From Cladorhizidae sp. MBARI D1340-BT2 (lineage: Eukaryota; Porifera; Demospongiae; Poecilosclerida; Cladorhizidae): 64,000 bases of DNA. A model generated the notes under the pieces. It was not told the DNA's origin, searched no databases, and was given only the letters and a program-made list of their open reading frames with translations. Shown piece by piece: positions 1-10,032 of the stretch (positions within the stretch are counted from its first letter, which is position 1; each line of letters opens with the position of its first letter). The stretch lies in assembly GCA_028752905.1 (NCBI GenBank), contig JAQNBH010000019.1, forward strand, positions 1,323,001-1,387,000, given 5' to 3'. Position numbers and translations under genes: made by a program.

Positions 1-95
1 AATATTCTGCACACTTCACTGTAATGGACTTGATATGATTCGAATGATAGGTTTCATTATGTGTTCTCTATCTTGATATTTGCCCTAATTTAGTC

Positions 96-104
96 TATAT
101 ATAT
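96..104 (+). repeat. TA microsatellite, site of the 4-bp deletion (U1 copy)
   Basis: Most units read C(TA)4TG here. U17, U21, U23, U61, U66 and U69 read C(TA)2TG, which makes them 908 bp. U14 and U18 instead carry G at offset 104. It is the only simple-repeat length change in the array. Confidence 0.9.
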
Positions 105-112
105 GTTTCTCA

Positions 113-127
113 TTTTCCCCCCAAAAA
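113..127 (+). repeat. Oligo T / oligo C / oligo A tract (U1 copy)
   Basis: The usual form is T4C6A5. Variants are T3C7A5 (12 units), T3C6A6 (U16), T4C5A6 (U27), T5C5A5 (U65) and T4AC5A5 (U10). All total exactly 15 bases, so the tract changes by substitution at run junctions and not by gain or loss of bases. Confidence 0.9.
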
Positions 128-300
128 TCTTGTTATTTTGCCGTAAAGCTCATAACTTTTCTACACTCTACCCCAAAAAGATAATTTTTATATCACGGGA
201 TAGCCCTTCTAATTATCTGTCTTTTGTACGTGCCAAAATTTTGAGTACTCTAAGTATTAGCAAGTTATGGTGATTTGAAGTGGTAAGGTTTGCGATCTTT

Positions 301-350
301 CCTGGCGTTTTCCAGTTGCCAAAGCGGTGGCCTGCCAGTGAAAAACCACT
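301..350 (+). other. GC-richer, low-variation segment of the core (U1 copy)
   Basis: About 28 of these 50 bases are G or C, against 37% for the whole unit, and two of the nine CpG sites lie here. It contains the short dyad 'tggcctgcca'. No unit was seen to vary within it. No function can be assigned. Confidence 0.6.
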
Positions 351-477
351 ACATTTATTGATAATCTGTTGACATGTTGCAGATAAGGGCCTTCTCTATC
401 AGTTGACAAAATCTGGGACTTTGGTCTTGTTAATTAGGGCAGTTATGAATTGTACTCTTACTTGATGCTAAACATGT

Positions 478-572
478 TAGCTTCGTAGATTATCCACACT
501 TCACTGAATAGACTTGATGTATAGCTATTAAGATAGGACTCTCTAAGTGCTCTCTCTTGATACCAAACATCC
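478..572 (+). repeat. Internal sub-repeat P1 (95 bp, U1 copy)
   Basis: First of three 95-base P boxes, running from 'tagcttcgtagatt' to 'aaacatcc'. It carries 'ccacacttcactg' followed by 'aatagacttgat'. It is equal in length to P2 and P3 and clearly alignable with both. Confidence 0.9.
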
Positions 573-650
573 ATATATTCTGCACACTTCACTGTAATGG
601 ACTTGCAAGATAGGTATCTCTCAGTGTTCTCTATCTTGAGCTAAACATGT
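573..650 (+). repeat. Internal sub-repeat Q1 (78 bp, U1 copy)
   Basis: Q box starting 'atatattctgcacac' and ending 'gctaaacatgt'. It shares 'cacacttcactg', 'acttg', 'gatag' and a 'tctctatcttg' tail with P boxes in the same order. P and Q are therefore probably diverged copies of one ancestral unit of about 85-90 bases. P1 start to P2 start is 173 bases. Confidence 0.88.
606..638 (+). other. Potential hairpin in Q1 (U1 copy)
   Basis: The arms 'caagatag' (606-613) and 'ctatcttg' (631-638) are perfect inverted complements separated by 17 bases. The same arms and the same 17-base spacing recur in Q2. Confidence 0.75.
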
Positions 651-745
651 TAGCTTCATAGATTCTCCACACTTCACTGAATAGACTTGATATATAGCTC
701 TAAAGGTAGGCCTCTCTCTGTTCTCTCTCTTGACACCAAACATCC
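651..745 (+). repeat. Internal sub-repeat P2 (95 bp, U1 copy)
   Basis: Second 95-base P box. It shares its first 29 bases, through 'ccacacttcactg', exactly with P3, and differs from P3 at roughly one site in nine overall. P2-Q2 is the segment duplicated in U70. U1 alone has C at offset 734 ('cttgacacc'). Confidence 0.9.
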
Positions 746-815
746 GTATATTCTGCATACATAGAATCACAAGATAGGTTTCTCTATGTGTTCTCTATCT
801 TGATGCTAAACAGGT
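746..815 (+). repeat. Internal sub-repeat Q2 (70 bp, U1 copy)
   Basis: Shortest Q box. The 'cacacttcactg' box has decayed to 'catacatagaatcac', while the hairpin and 'ctatcttgatgctaaacagg' tail remain. P2 start to P3 start is 165 bases. Confidence 0.88.
770..802 (+). other. Potential hairpin in Q2 (U1 copy)
   Basis: Arms 'caagatag' (770-777) and 'ctatcttg' (795-802) with a 17-base spacer, matching the Q1 hairpin in arms and spacing. In Q3 the left arm is reduced to 'gatag'. Confidence 0.75.
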
Positions 816-910
816 TAGCTTCATAGATTCTCCACACTTCACTGTATAAACTTGATATATAGCTATTAAGATAGGTCTCTCCCTGTGCTCTCTGTTGATA
901 TCAAACATCC
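816..910 (+). repeat. Internal sub-repeat P3 (95 bp, U1 copy)
   Basis: Third 95-base P box, with 'gtataaacttgat' in place of 'gaatagacttgat'. Offset 840 (C or T), 835 (C or A) and 863 (C or T) are informative variants between units. Confidence 0.9.
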
Positions 911-989
911 ATAATATTCTGCACACTTCACTGTAATGGACTTGATATGATTCGAATGATAGGTTTCATTATGTGTTCTCTATCTTGAT
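911..989 (+). repeat. Internal sub-repeat Q3, spans U1/U2 boundary
   Basis: Third Q box, from 'ataatattctgc' to 'ctatcttgat', where the next core begins. It carries an intact 'cacacttcactgtaatggac' like Q1. Offset 12 of the next unit (C or T) lies in it. Confidence 0.85.
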
Positions 990-1824
990 ATTTGCCCTAA
1001 TTTAGTCTATATATATGTTTCTCATTTTCCCCCCAAAAATCTTGTTATTTTGCCGTAAAGCTCATAACTTTTCTACACTCTACCCCAAAAAGATAATTTT
1101 TATATCACCGGATAGCCCTTCTAATTATCTGTCTTTTGTACGTGCCAAAATTTTGAGTACTCTAAGTATTAGCAAGTTATGGTGATTTGAAGTGGTAAGG
1201 TTTGCGATCTTTCCTGGCGTTTTCCAGTTGCCAAAGCGGTGGCCTGCCAGTGAAAAACCACTACATTTATTGATAATCTGTTGACATGTTGCAGATAAGG
1301 GCCTTCTCTATCAGTTGACAAAATCTGGGACTTTGGTCTTGTTAATTAGGGCAGTTATGAATTGTACTCTTACTTGATGCTAAACATGTTAGCTTCGTAG
1401 ATTATCCACACTTCACTGAATAGACTTGATGTATAGCTATTAAGATAGGACTCTCTAAGTGCTCTCTCTTGATACCAAACATCCATATATTCTGCACACT
1501 TCACTGTAATGGACTTGCAAGATAGGTATCTCTCAGTGTTCTCTATCTTGAGCTAAACATGTTAGCTTCATAGATTCTCCACACTTCACTGAATAGACTT
1601 GATATATAGCTCTAAAGGTAGGCCTCTCTCTGTTCTCTCTCTTGATACCAAACATCCGTATATTCTGCATACATAGAATCACAAGATAGGTTTCTCTATG
1701 TGTTCTCTATCTTGATGCTAAACAGGTTAGCTTCATAGATTCTCCACACTTCACTGTATAAACTTGATATATAGCTATTAAGATAGGTCTCTCCCTGTGC
1801 TCTCTGTTGATATCAAACATCCAT
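913..1824 (+). repeat. Satellite monomer U2, type B
   Basis: 912 bp; differs from type A by CC at 196-197 ('caccgg'). Confidence 0.95.
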
Positions 1825-2736
1825 AATATTCTGCACACTTCACTGTAATGGACTTGATATGATTCGAATGATAGGTTTCATTATGTGTTCTCTATCTTGA
1901 TATTTGCCCTAATTTAGTCTATATATATGTTTCTCATTTTCCCCCCAAAAATCTTGTTATTTTGCCGTAAAGCTCATAACTTTTCTACACTTTACCCCAA
2001 AAAGATAATTTTTATATCACGGGATAGCCCTTCTAATTATCTGTCTTTTGTACGTGCCAAAATTTTGAGTACTCTAAGTATTAGCAAGTTATGGTGATTT
2101 GAAGTGGTAAGGTTTGCGATCTTTCCTGGCGTTTTCCAGTTGCCAAAGCGGTGGCCTGCCAGTGAAAAACCACTACATTTATTGATAATCTGTTGACATG
2201 TTGCAGATAAGGGCCTTCTCTATCAGTTGACAAAATCTGTGACTTTGGTCTTGTTAATTAGGGCAGTTATGAATTGTACTCTTACTTGATGCTAAACATG
2301 TTAGCTTCGTAGATTATCCACACTTCACTGAATAGACTTGATGTATAGCTATTAAGATAGGACTCTCTAAGTGCTCTCTCTTGATACCAAACATCCATAT
2401 ATTCTGCACACTTCACTGTAATGGACTTGCAAGATAGGTATCTCTCAGTGTTCTCTATCTTGAGCTAAACATGTTAGCTTCATAGATTCTCCACACTTCA
2501 CTGAATAGACTTGATATATAGCTCTAAAGGTAGGCCTCTCTCTGTTCTCTCTCTTGATACCAAACATCCGTATATTCTGCATACATAGAATCACAAGATA
2601 GGTTTCTCTATGTGTTCTCTATCTTGATGCTAAACAGGTTAGCTTCATAGATTCTCCACACTTTACTGTATAAACTTGATATATAGCTATTAAGATAGGT
2701 CTCTCCCTGTGCTCTCTGTTGATATCAAACATCCAT
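1825..2736 (+). repeat. Satellite monomer U3, type C
   Basis: 912 bp; T168, CG196, T416 ('ctgtgac') and T840. Starts a C-B-A*-B block repeated from U9. Confidence 0.95.
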
Positions 2737-3648
2737 AATATTCTGCACACTTCACTGTAATGGACTTGATATGATTCGAATGATAGGTTTCATTATGTGT
2801 TCTCTATCTTGATATTTGCCCTAATTTAGTCTATATATATGTTTCTCATTTTCCCCCCAAAAATCTTGTTATTTTGCCGTAAAGCTCATAACTTTTCTAC
2901 ACTCTACCCCAAAAAGATAATTTTTATATCACCGGATAGCCCTTCTAATTATCTGTCTTTTGTACGTGCCAAAATTTTGAGTACTCTAAGTATTAGCAAG
3001 TTATGGTGATTTGAAGTGGTAAGGTTTGCGATCTTTCCTGGCGTTTTCCAGTTGCCAAAGCGGTGGCCTGCCAGTGAAAAACCACTACATTTATTGATAA
3101 TCTGTTGACATGTTGCAGATAAGGGCCTTCTCTATCAGTTGACAAAATCTGGGACTTTGGTCTTGTTAATTAGGGCAGTTATGAATTGTACTCTTACTTG
3201 ATGCTAAACATGTTAGCTTCGTAGATTATCCACACTTCACTGAATAGACTTGATGTATAGCTATTAAGATAGGACTCTCTAAGTGCTCTCTCTTGATACC
3301 AAACATCCATATATTCTGCACACTTCACTGTAATGGACTTGCAAGATAGGTATCTCTCAGTGTTCTCTATCTTGAGCTAAACATGTTAGCTTCATAGATT
3401 CTCCACACTTCACTGAATAGACTTGATATATAGCTCTAAAGGTAGGCCTCTCTCTGTTCTCTCTCTTGATACCAAACATCCGTATATTCTGCATACATAG
3501 AATCACAAGATAGGTTTCTCTATGTGTTCTCTATCTTGATGCTAAACAGGTTAGCTTCATAGATTCTCCACACTTCACTGTATAAACTTGATATATAGCT
3601 ATTAAGATAGGTCTCTCCCTGTGCTCTCTGTTGATATCAAACATCCAT
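2737..3648 (+). repeat. Satellite monomer U4, type B
   Basis: 912 bp; CC at 196-197, C840. Confidence 0.95.
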
Positions 3649-4560
3649 AATATTCTGCACACTTCACTGTAATGGACTTGATATGATTCGAATGATAGGT
3701 TTCATTATGTGTTCTCTATCTTGATATTTGCCCTAATTTAGTCTATATATATGTTTCTCATTTTCCCCCCAAAAATCTTGTTATTTTGCCGTAAAGCTCA
3801 TAACTTTTCTACACTCTACCCCAAAAAGATAATTTTTATATCACGGGATAGCCCTTCTAATTATCTGTCTTTTGTACGTGCCAAAATTTTGAGTACTCTA
3901 AGTATTAGCAAGTTATGGTGATTTGAAGTGGTAAGGTTTGCGATCTTTCCTGGCGTTTTCCAGTTGCCAAAGCGGTGGCCTGCCAGTGAAAAACCACTAC
4001 ATTTATTGATAATCTGTTGACATGTTGCAGATAAGGGCCTTCTCTATCAGTTGACAAAATCTGGGACTTTGGTCTTGTTAATTAGGGCAGTTATGAATTG
4101 TACTCTTACTTGATGCTAAACATGTTAGCTTCGTAGATTATCCACACTTCACTGAATAGACTTGATGTATAGCTATTAAGATAGGACTCTCTAAGTGCTC
4201 TCTCTTGATACCAAACATCCATATATTCTGCACACTTCACTGTAATGGACTTGCAAGATAGGTATCTCTCAGTGTTCTCTATCTTGAGCTAAACATGTTA
4301 GCTTCATAGATTCTCCACACTTCACTGAATAGACTTGATATATAGCTCTAAAGGTAGGCCTCTCTCTGTTCTCTCTCTTGATACCAAACATCCGTATATT
4401 CTGCATACATAGAATCACAAGATAGGTTTCTCTATGTGTTCTCTATCTTGATGCTAAACAGGTTAGCTTCATAGATTCTCCACACTTTACTGTATAAACT
4501 TGATATATAGCTATTAAGATAGGTCTCTCCCTGTGCTCTCTGTTGATATCAAACATCCAT
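3649..4560 (+). repeat. Satellite monomer U5, type A*
   Basis: 912 bp; type A with T840 ('cactttactg'). Confidence 0.95.
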
Positions 4561-5472
4561 AATATTCTGCACACTTCACTGTAATGGACTTGATATGATT
4601 CGAATGATAGGTTTCATTATGTGTTCTCTATCTTGATATTTGCCCTAATTTAGTCTATATATATGTTTCTCATTTTCCCCCCAAAAATCTTGTTATTTTG
4701 CCGTAAAGCTCATAACTTTTCTACACTCTACCCCAAAAAGATAATTTTTATATCACCGGATAGCCCTTCTAATTATCTGTCTTTTGTACGTGCCAAAATT
4801 TTGAGTACTCTAAGTATTAGCAAGTTATGGTGATTTGAAGTGGTAAGGTTTGCGATCTTTCCTGGCGTTTTCCAGTTGCCAAAGCGGTGGCCTGCCAGTG
4901 AAAAACCACTACATTTATTGATAATCTGTTGACATGTTGCAGATAAGGGCCTTCTCTATCAGTTGACAAAATCTGGGACTTTGGTCTTGTTAATTAGGGC
5001 AGTTATGAATTGTACTCTTACTTGATGCTAAACATGTTAGCTTCGTAGATTATCCACACTTCACTGAATAGACTTGATGTATAGCTATTAAGATAGGACT
5101 CTCTAAGTGCTCTCTCTTGATACCAAACATCCATATATTCTGCACACTTCACTGTAATGGACTTGCAAGATAGGTATCTCTCAGTGTTCTCTATCTTGAG
5201 CTAAACATGTTAGCTTCATAGATTCTCCACACTTCACTGAATAGACTTGATATATAGCTCTAAAGGTAGGCCTCTCTCTGTTCTCTCTCTTGATACCAAA
5301 CATCCGTATATTCTGCATACATAGAATCACAAGATAGGTTTCTCTATGTGTTCTCTATCTTGATGCTAAACAGGTTAGCTTCATAGATTCTCCACACTTC
5401 ACTGTATAAACTTGATATATAGCTATTAAGATAGGTCTCTCCCTGTGCTCTCTGTTGATATCAAACATCCAT
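4561..5472 (+). repeat. Satellite monomer U6, type B
   Basis: 912 bp; CC at 196-197, C840. Confidence 0.95.
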
Positions 5473-6384
5473 AATATTCTGCATACTTCACTGTAATGGA
5501 CTTGATATGATTCGAATGATAGGTTTCATTATGTGTTCTCTATCTTGATATTTGCCCTAATTTAGTCTATATATATGTTTCTCATTTTCCCCCCAAAAAT
5601 CTTGTTATTTTGCCGTAAAGCTCATAACTTTTCTACACTTTACCCCAAAAAGATAATTTTTATATCACGGGATAGCCCTTCTAATTATCTGTCTTTTGTA
5701 CGTGCCAAAATTTTGAGTACTCTAAGTATTAGCAAGTTATGGTGATTTGAAGTGGTAAGGTTTGCGATCTTTCCTGGCGTTTTCCAGTTGCCAAAGCGGT
5801 GGCCTGCCAGTGAAAAACCACTACATTTATTGATAATCTGTTGACATGTTGCAGATAAGGGCCTTCTCTATCAGTTGACAAAATCTGGGACTTTGGTCTT
5901 GTTAATTAGGGCAGTTATGAATTGTACTCTTACTTGATGCTAAACATGTTAGCTTCGTAGATTATCCACACTTCACTGAATAGACTTGATGTATAGCTAT
6001 TAAGATAGGACTCTCTAAGTGCTCTCTCTTGATACCAAACATCCATATATTCTGCACACTTCACTGTAATGGACTTGCAAGATAGGTATCTCTCAGTGTT
6101 CTCTATCTTGAGCTAAACATGTTAGCTTCATAGATTCTCCACACTTCACTGAATAGACTTGATATATAGCTCTAAAGGTAGGCCTCTCTCTGTTCTCTCT
6201 CTTGATACCAAACATCCGTATATTCTGCATACATAGAATCACAAGATAGGTTTCTCTATGTGTTCTCTATCTTGATGCTAAACAGGTTAGCTTCATAGAT
6301 TCTCCACACTTCACTGTATAAACTTGATATATAGCTATTAAGATAGGTCTCTCCCTGTGCTCTCTGTTGATATCAAACATCCAT
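5473..6384 (+). repeat. Satellite monomer U7, type D
   Basis: 912 bp; T12 ('gcatac'), T168, CG196, C840. Confidence 0.95.
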
Positions 6385-7296
6385 AATATTCTGCATACTT
6401 CACTGTAATGGACTTGATATGATTCGAATGATAGGTTTCATTATGTGTTCTCTATCTTGATATTTGCCCTAATTTAGTCTATATATATGTTTCTCATTTC
6501 CCCCCCAAAAATCTTGTTATTTTGCCGTTAAGCTCATAACTTTTCTACACTTTACCCCAAAAAGATAATTTTTATATCACGGGATAGCCCTTCTAATTAT
6601 CTGTCTTTTGTACGTGCCAAAATTTTGAGTACTCTAAGTATTAGCAAGTTATGGTGATTTGAAGTGGTAAGGTTTGCGATCTTTCCTGGCGTTTTCCAGT
6701 TGCCAAAGCGGTGGCCTGCCAGTGAAAAACCACTACATTTATTGATAATCTGTTGACATGTTGCAGATAAGGGCCTTCTCTATCAGTTGACAAAATCTGG
6801 GACTTTGGTCTTGTTAATTAGGGCAGTTATGAATTGTACTCTTACTTGATGCTAAACATGTTAGCTTCGTAGATTATCCACACTTCACTGAATAGACTTG
6901 ATGTATAGCTATTAAGATAGGACTCTCTAAGTGCTCTCTCTTGATACCAAACATCCATATATTCTGCACACTTCACTGTAATGGACTTGCAAGATAGGTA
7001 TCTCTCAGTGTTCTCTATCTTGAGCTAAACATGTTAGCTTCATAGATTCTCCACACTTCACTGAATAGACTTGATATATAGCTCTAAAGGTAGGCCTCTC
7101 TCTGTTCTCTCTCTTGATACCAAACATCCGTATATTCTGCATACATAGAATCACAAGATAGGTTTCTCTATGTGTTCTCTATCTTGATGCTAAACAGGTT
7201 AGCTTCATAGATTCTCCACACTTCACTGTATAAACTTGATATATAGCTATTAAGATAGGTCTCTCCCTGTGCTCTCTGTTGATATCAAACATCCAT
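6385..7296 (+). repeat. Satellite monomer U8, type D variant
   Basis: 912 bp; D type with C116 (T3C7 tract) and private T145 ('ccgttaag'). Confidence 0.95.
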
Positions 7297-8208
7297 AATA
7301 TTCTGCACACTTCACTGTAATGGACTTGATATGATTCGAATGATAGGTTTCATTATGTGTTCTCTATCTTGATATTTGCCCTAATTTAGTCTATATATAT
7401 GTTTCTCATTTTCCCCCCAAAAATCTTGTTATTTTGCCGTAAAGCTCATAACTTTTCTACACTTTACCCCAAAAAGATAATTTTTATATCACGGGATAGC
7501 CCTTCTAATTATCTGTCTTTTGTACGTGCCAAAATTTTGAGTACTCTAAGTATTAGCAAGTTATGGTGATTTGAAGTGGTAAGGTTTGCGATCTTTCCTG
7601 GCGTTTTCCAGTTGCCAAAGCGGTGGCCTGCCAGTGAAAAACCACTACATTTATTGATAATCTGTTGACATGTTGCAGATAAGGGCCTTCTCTATCAGTT
7701 GACAAAATCTGTGACTTTGGTCTTGTTAATTAGGGCAGTTATGAATTGTACTCTTACTTGATGCTAAACATGTTAGCTTCGTAGATTATCCACACTTCAC
7801 TGAATAGACTTGATGTATAGCTATTAAGATAGGACTCTCTAAGTGCTCTCTCTTGATACCAAACATCCATATATTCTGCACACTTCACTGTAATGGACTT
7901 GCAAGATAGGTATCTCTCAGTGTTCTCTATCTTGAGCTAAACATGTTAGCTTCATAGATTCTCCACACTTCACTGAATAGACTTGATATATAGCTCTAAA
8001 GGTAGGCCTCTCTCTGTTCTCTCTCTTGATACCAAACATCCGTATATTCTGCATACATAGAATCACAAGATAGGTTTCTCTATGTGTTCTCTATCTTGAT
8101 GCTAAACAGGTTAGCTTCATAGATTCTCCACACTTTACTGTATAAACTTGATATATAGCTATTAAGATAGGTCTCTCCCTGTGCTCTCTGTTGATATCAA
8201 ACATCCAT
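7297..8208 (+). repeat. Satellite monomer U9, type C
   Basis: 912 bp; T168, T416, T840, matching U3, U24 and U31. Confidence 0.95.
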
Positions 8209-9120
8209 AATATTCTGCACACTTCACTGTAATGGACTTGATATGATTCGAATGATAGGTTTCATTATGTGTTCTCTATCTTGATATTTGCCCTAATTTA
8301 GTCTATATATATGTTTCTCATTTTACCCCCAAAAATCTTGTTATTTTGCCGTAAAGCTCATAACTTTTCTACACTCTACCCCAAAAAGATAATTTTTATA
8401 TCACCGGATAGCCCTTCTAATTATCTGTCTTTTGTACGTGCCAAAATTTTGAGTACTCTAAGTATTAGCAAGTTATGGTGATTTGAAGTGGTAAGGTTTG
8501 CGATCTTTCCTGGCGTTTTCCAGTTGCCAAAGCGGTGGCCTGCCAGTGAAAAACCACTACATTTATTGATAATCTGTTGACATGTTGCAGATAAGGGCCT
8601 TCTCTATCAGTTGACAAAATCTGGGACTTTGGTCTTGTTAATTAGGGCAGTTATGAATTGTACTCTTACTTGATGCTAAACATGTTAGCTTCGTAGATTA
8701 TCCACACTTCACTGAATAGACTTGATGTATAGCTATTAAGATAGGACTCTCTAAGTGCTCTCTCTTGATACCAAACATCCATATATTCTGCACACTTCAC
8801 TGTAATGGACTTGCAAGATAGGTATCTCTCAGTGTTCTCTATCTTGAGCTAAACATGTTAGCTTCATAGATTCTCCACACTTCACTGAATAGACTTGATA
8901 TATAGCTCTAAAGGTAGGCCTCTCTCTGTTCTCTCTCTTGATACCAAACATCCGTATATTCTGCATACATAGAATCACAAGATAGGTTTCTCTATGTGTT
9001 CTCTATCTTGATGCTAAACAGGTTAGCTTCATAGATTCTCCACACTTCACTGTATAAACTTGATATATAGCTATTAAGATAGGTCTCTCCCTGTGCTCTC
9101 TGTTGATATCAAACATCCAT
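8209..9120 (+). repeat. Satellite monomer U10, type B
   Basis: 912 bp; private A117 breaks the C run ('ttttaccccc'). Confidence 0.95.
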
Positions 9121-10032
9121 AATATTCTGCACACTTCACTGTAATGGACTTGATATGATTCGAATGATAGGTTTCATTATGTGTTCTCTATCTTGATATT
9201 TGCCCTAATTTAGTCTATATATATGTTTCTCATTTTCCCCCCAAAAATCTTGTTATTTTGCCGTAAAGCTCATAACTTTTCTACACTCTACCCCAAAAAG
9301 ATAATTTTTATATCACGGGATAGCCCTTCTAATTATCTGTCTTTTGTACGTGCCAAAATTTTGAGTACTCTAAGTATTAGCAAGTTATGGTGATTTGAAG
9401 TGGTAAGGTTTGCGATCTTTCCTGGCGTTTTCCAGTTGCCAAAGCGGTGGCCTGCCAGTGAAAAACCACTACATTTATTGATAATCTGTTGACATGTTGC
9501 AGATAAGGGCCTTCTCTATCAGTTGACAAAATCTGGGACTTTGGTCTTGTTAATTAGGGCAGTTATGAATTGTACTCTTACTTGATGCTAAACATGTTAG
9601 CTTCGTAGATTATCCACACTTCACTGAATAGACTTGATGTATAGCTATTAAGATAGGACTCTCTAAGTGCTCTCTCTTGATACCAAACATCCATATATTC
9701 TGCACACTTCACTGTAATGGACTTGCAAGATAGGTATCTCTCAGTGTTCTCTATCTTGAGCTAAACATGTTAGCTTCATAGATTCTCCACACTTCACTGA
9801 ATAGACTTGATATATAGCTCTAAAGGTAGGCCTCTCTCTGTTCTCTCTCTTGATACCAAACATCCGTATATTCTGCATACATAGAATCACAAGATAGGTT
9901 TCTCTATGTGTTCTCTATCTTGATGCTAAACAGGTTAGCTTCATAGATTCTCCACACTTTACTGTATAAACTTGATATATAGCTATTAAGATAGGTCTCT
10001 CCCTGTGCTCTCTGTTGATATCAAACATCCAT
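9121..10032 (+). repeat. Satellite monomer U11, type A*
   Basis: 912 bp; T840. Confidence 0.95.

Larger units (their letters stand above)
78..466 (+). repeat. Monomer core (non-sub-repeated part), shown in U1
   Basis: This part of each monomer lacks the P/Q sub-repeat text. It starts after CTTGAT at 72-77 and ends with CTTGAT at 461-466. It holds the TA run, the T/C/A tract, an AT-rich stretch with 'cataactttt', and a GC-richer stretch at 301-350. Deleting one CTTGAT-to-CTTGAT interval (389 bases) would join the third Q box directly to 'gctaaacatgttag', the junction text found between Q1 and P2 and, with one change, between Q2 and P3. An insertion into an older tandem repeat is inferred. No terminal inverted repeats were seen, and 374-406 may be a degraded Q-like copy, which would weaken the insertion idea. 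Confidence 0.7.
1..912 (+). repeat. Satellite monomer U1, type A
   Basis: 912 bp; C12 A92 T116 C168 CG196 G416 C840. Private C734. Used as the reference for offsets. Confidence 0.95.
1825..5472 (+). repeat. C-B-A*-B four-unit block, first copy
   Basis: U3-U6 carry the type order C, B, A*, B. The same order returns six units later. Confidence 0.75.

Noticed and set aside
81..92. Telomere-like repeat (CCCTAAA)
   Set aside because: One imperfect 'ccctaa' per monomer and no tandem run.
96..105. TATA-box promoter in the TA run
   Set aside because: A short TA run in a 37% G+C repeat is expected, and no transcript or gene lies downstream.
78..466. Core as a MITE or other DNA transposon
   Set aside because: Direct CTTGAT flanks are present, but no terminal inverted repeats were seen. 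CTTGAT is also part of the P/Q text, so a target-site duplication is not shown.
481..500. CENP-B box
   Set aside because: 'ttcgtagattatcc' and 'ttcgaatgatagg' share only TTCG with the mammalian box and lack its CGGG half.
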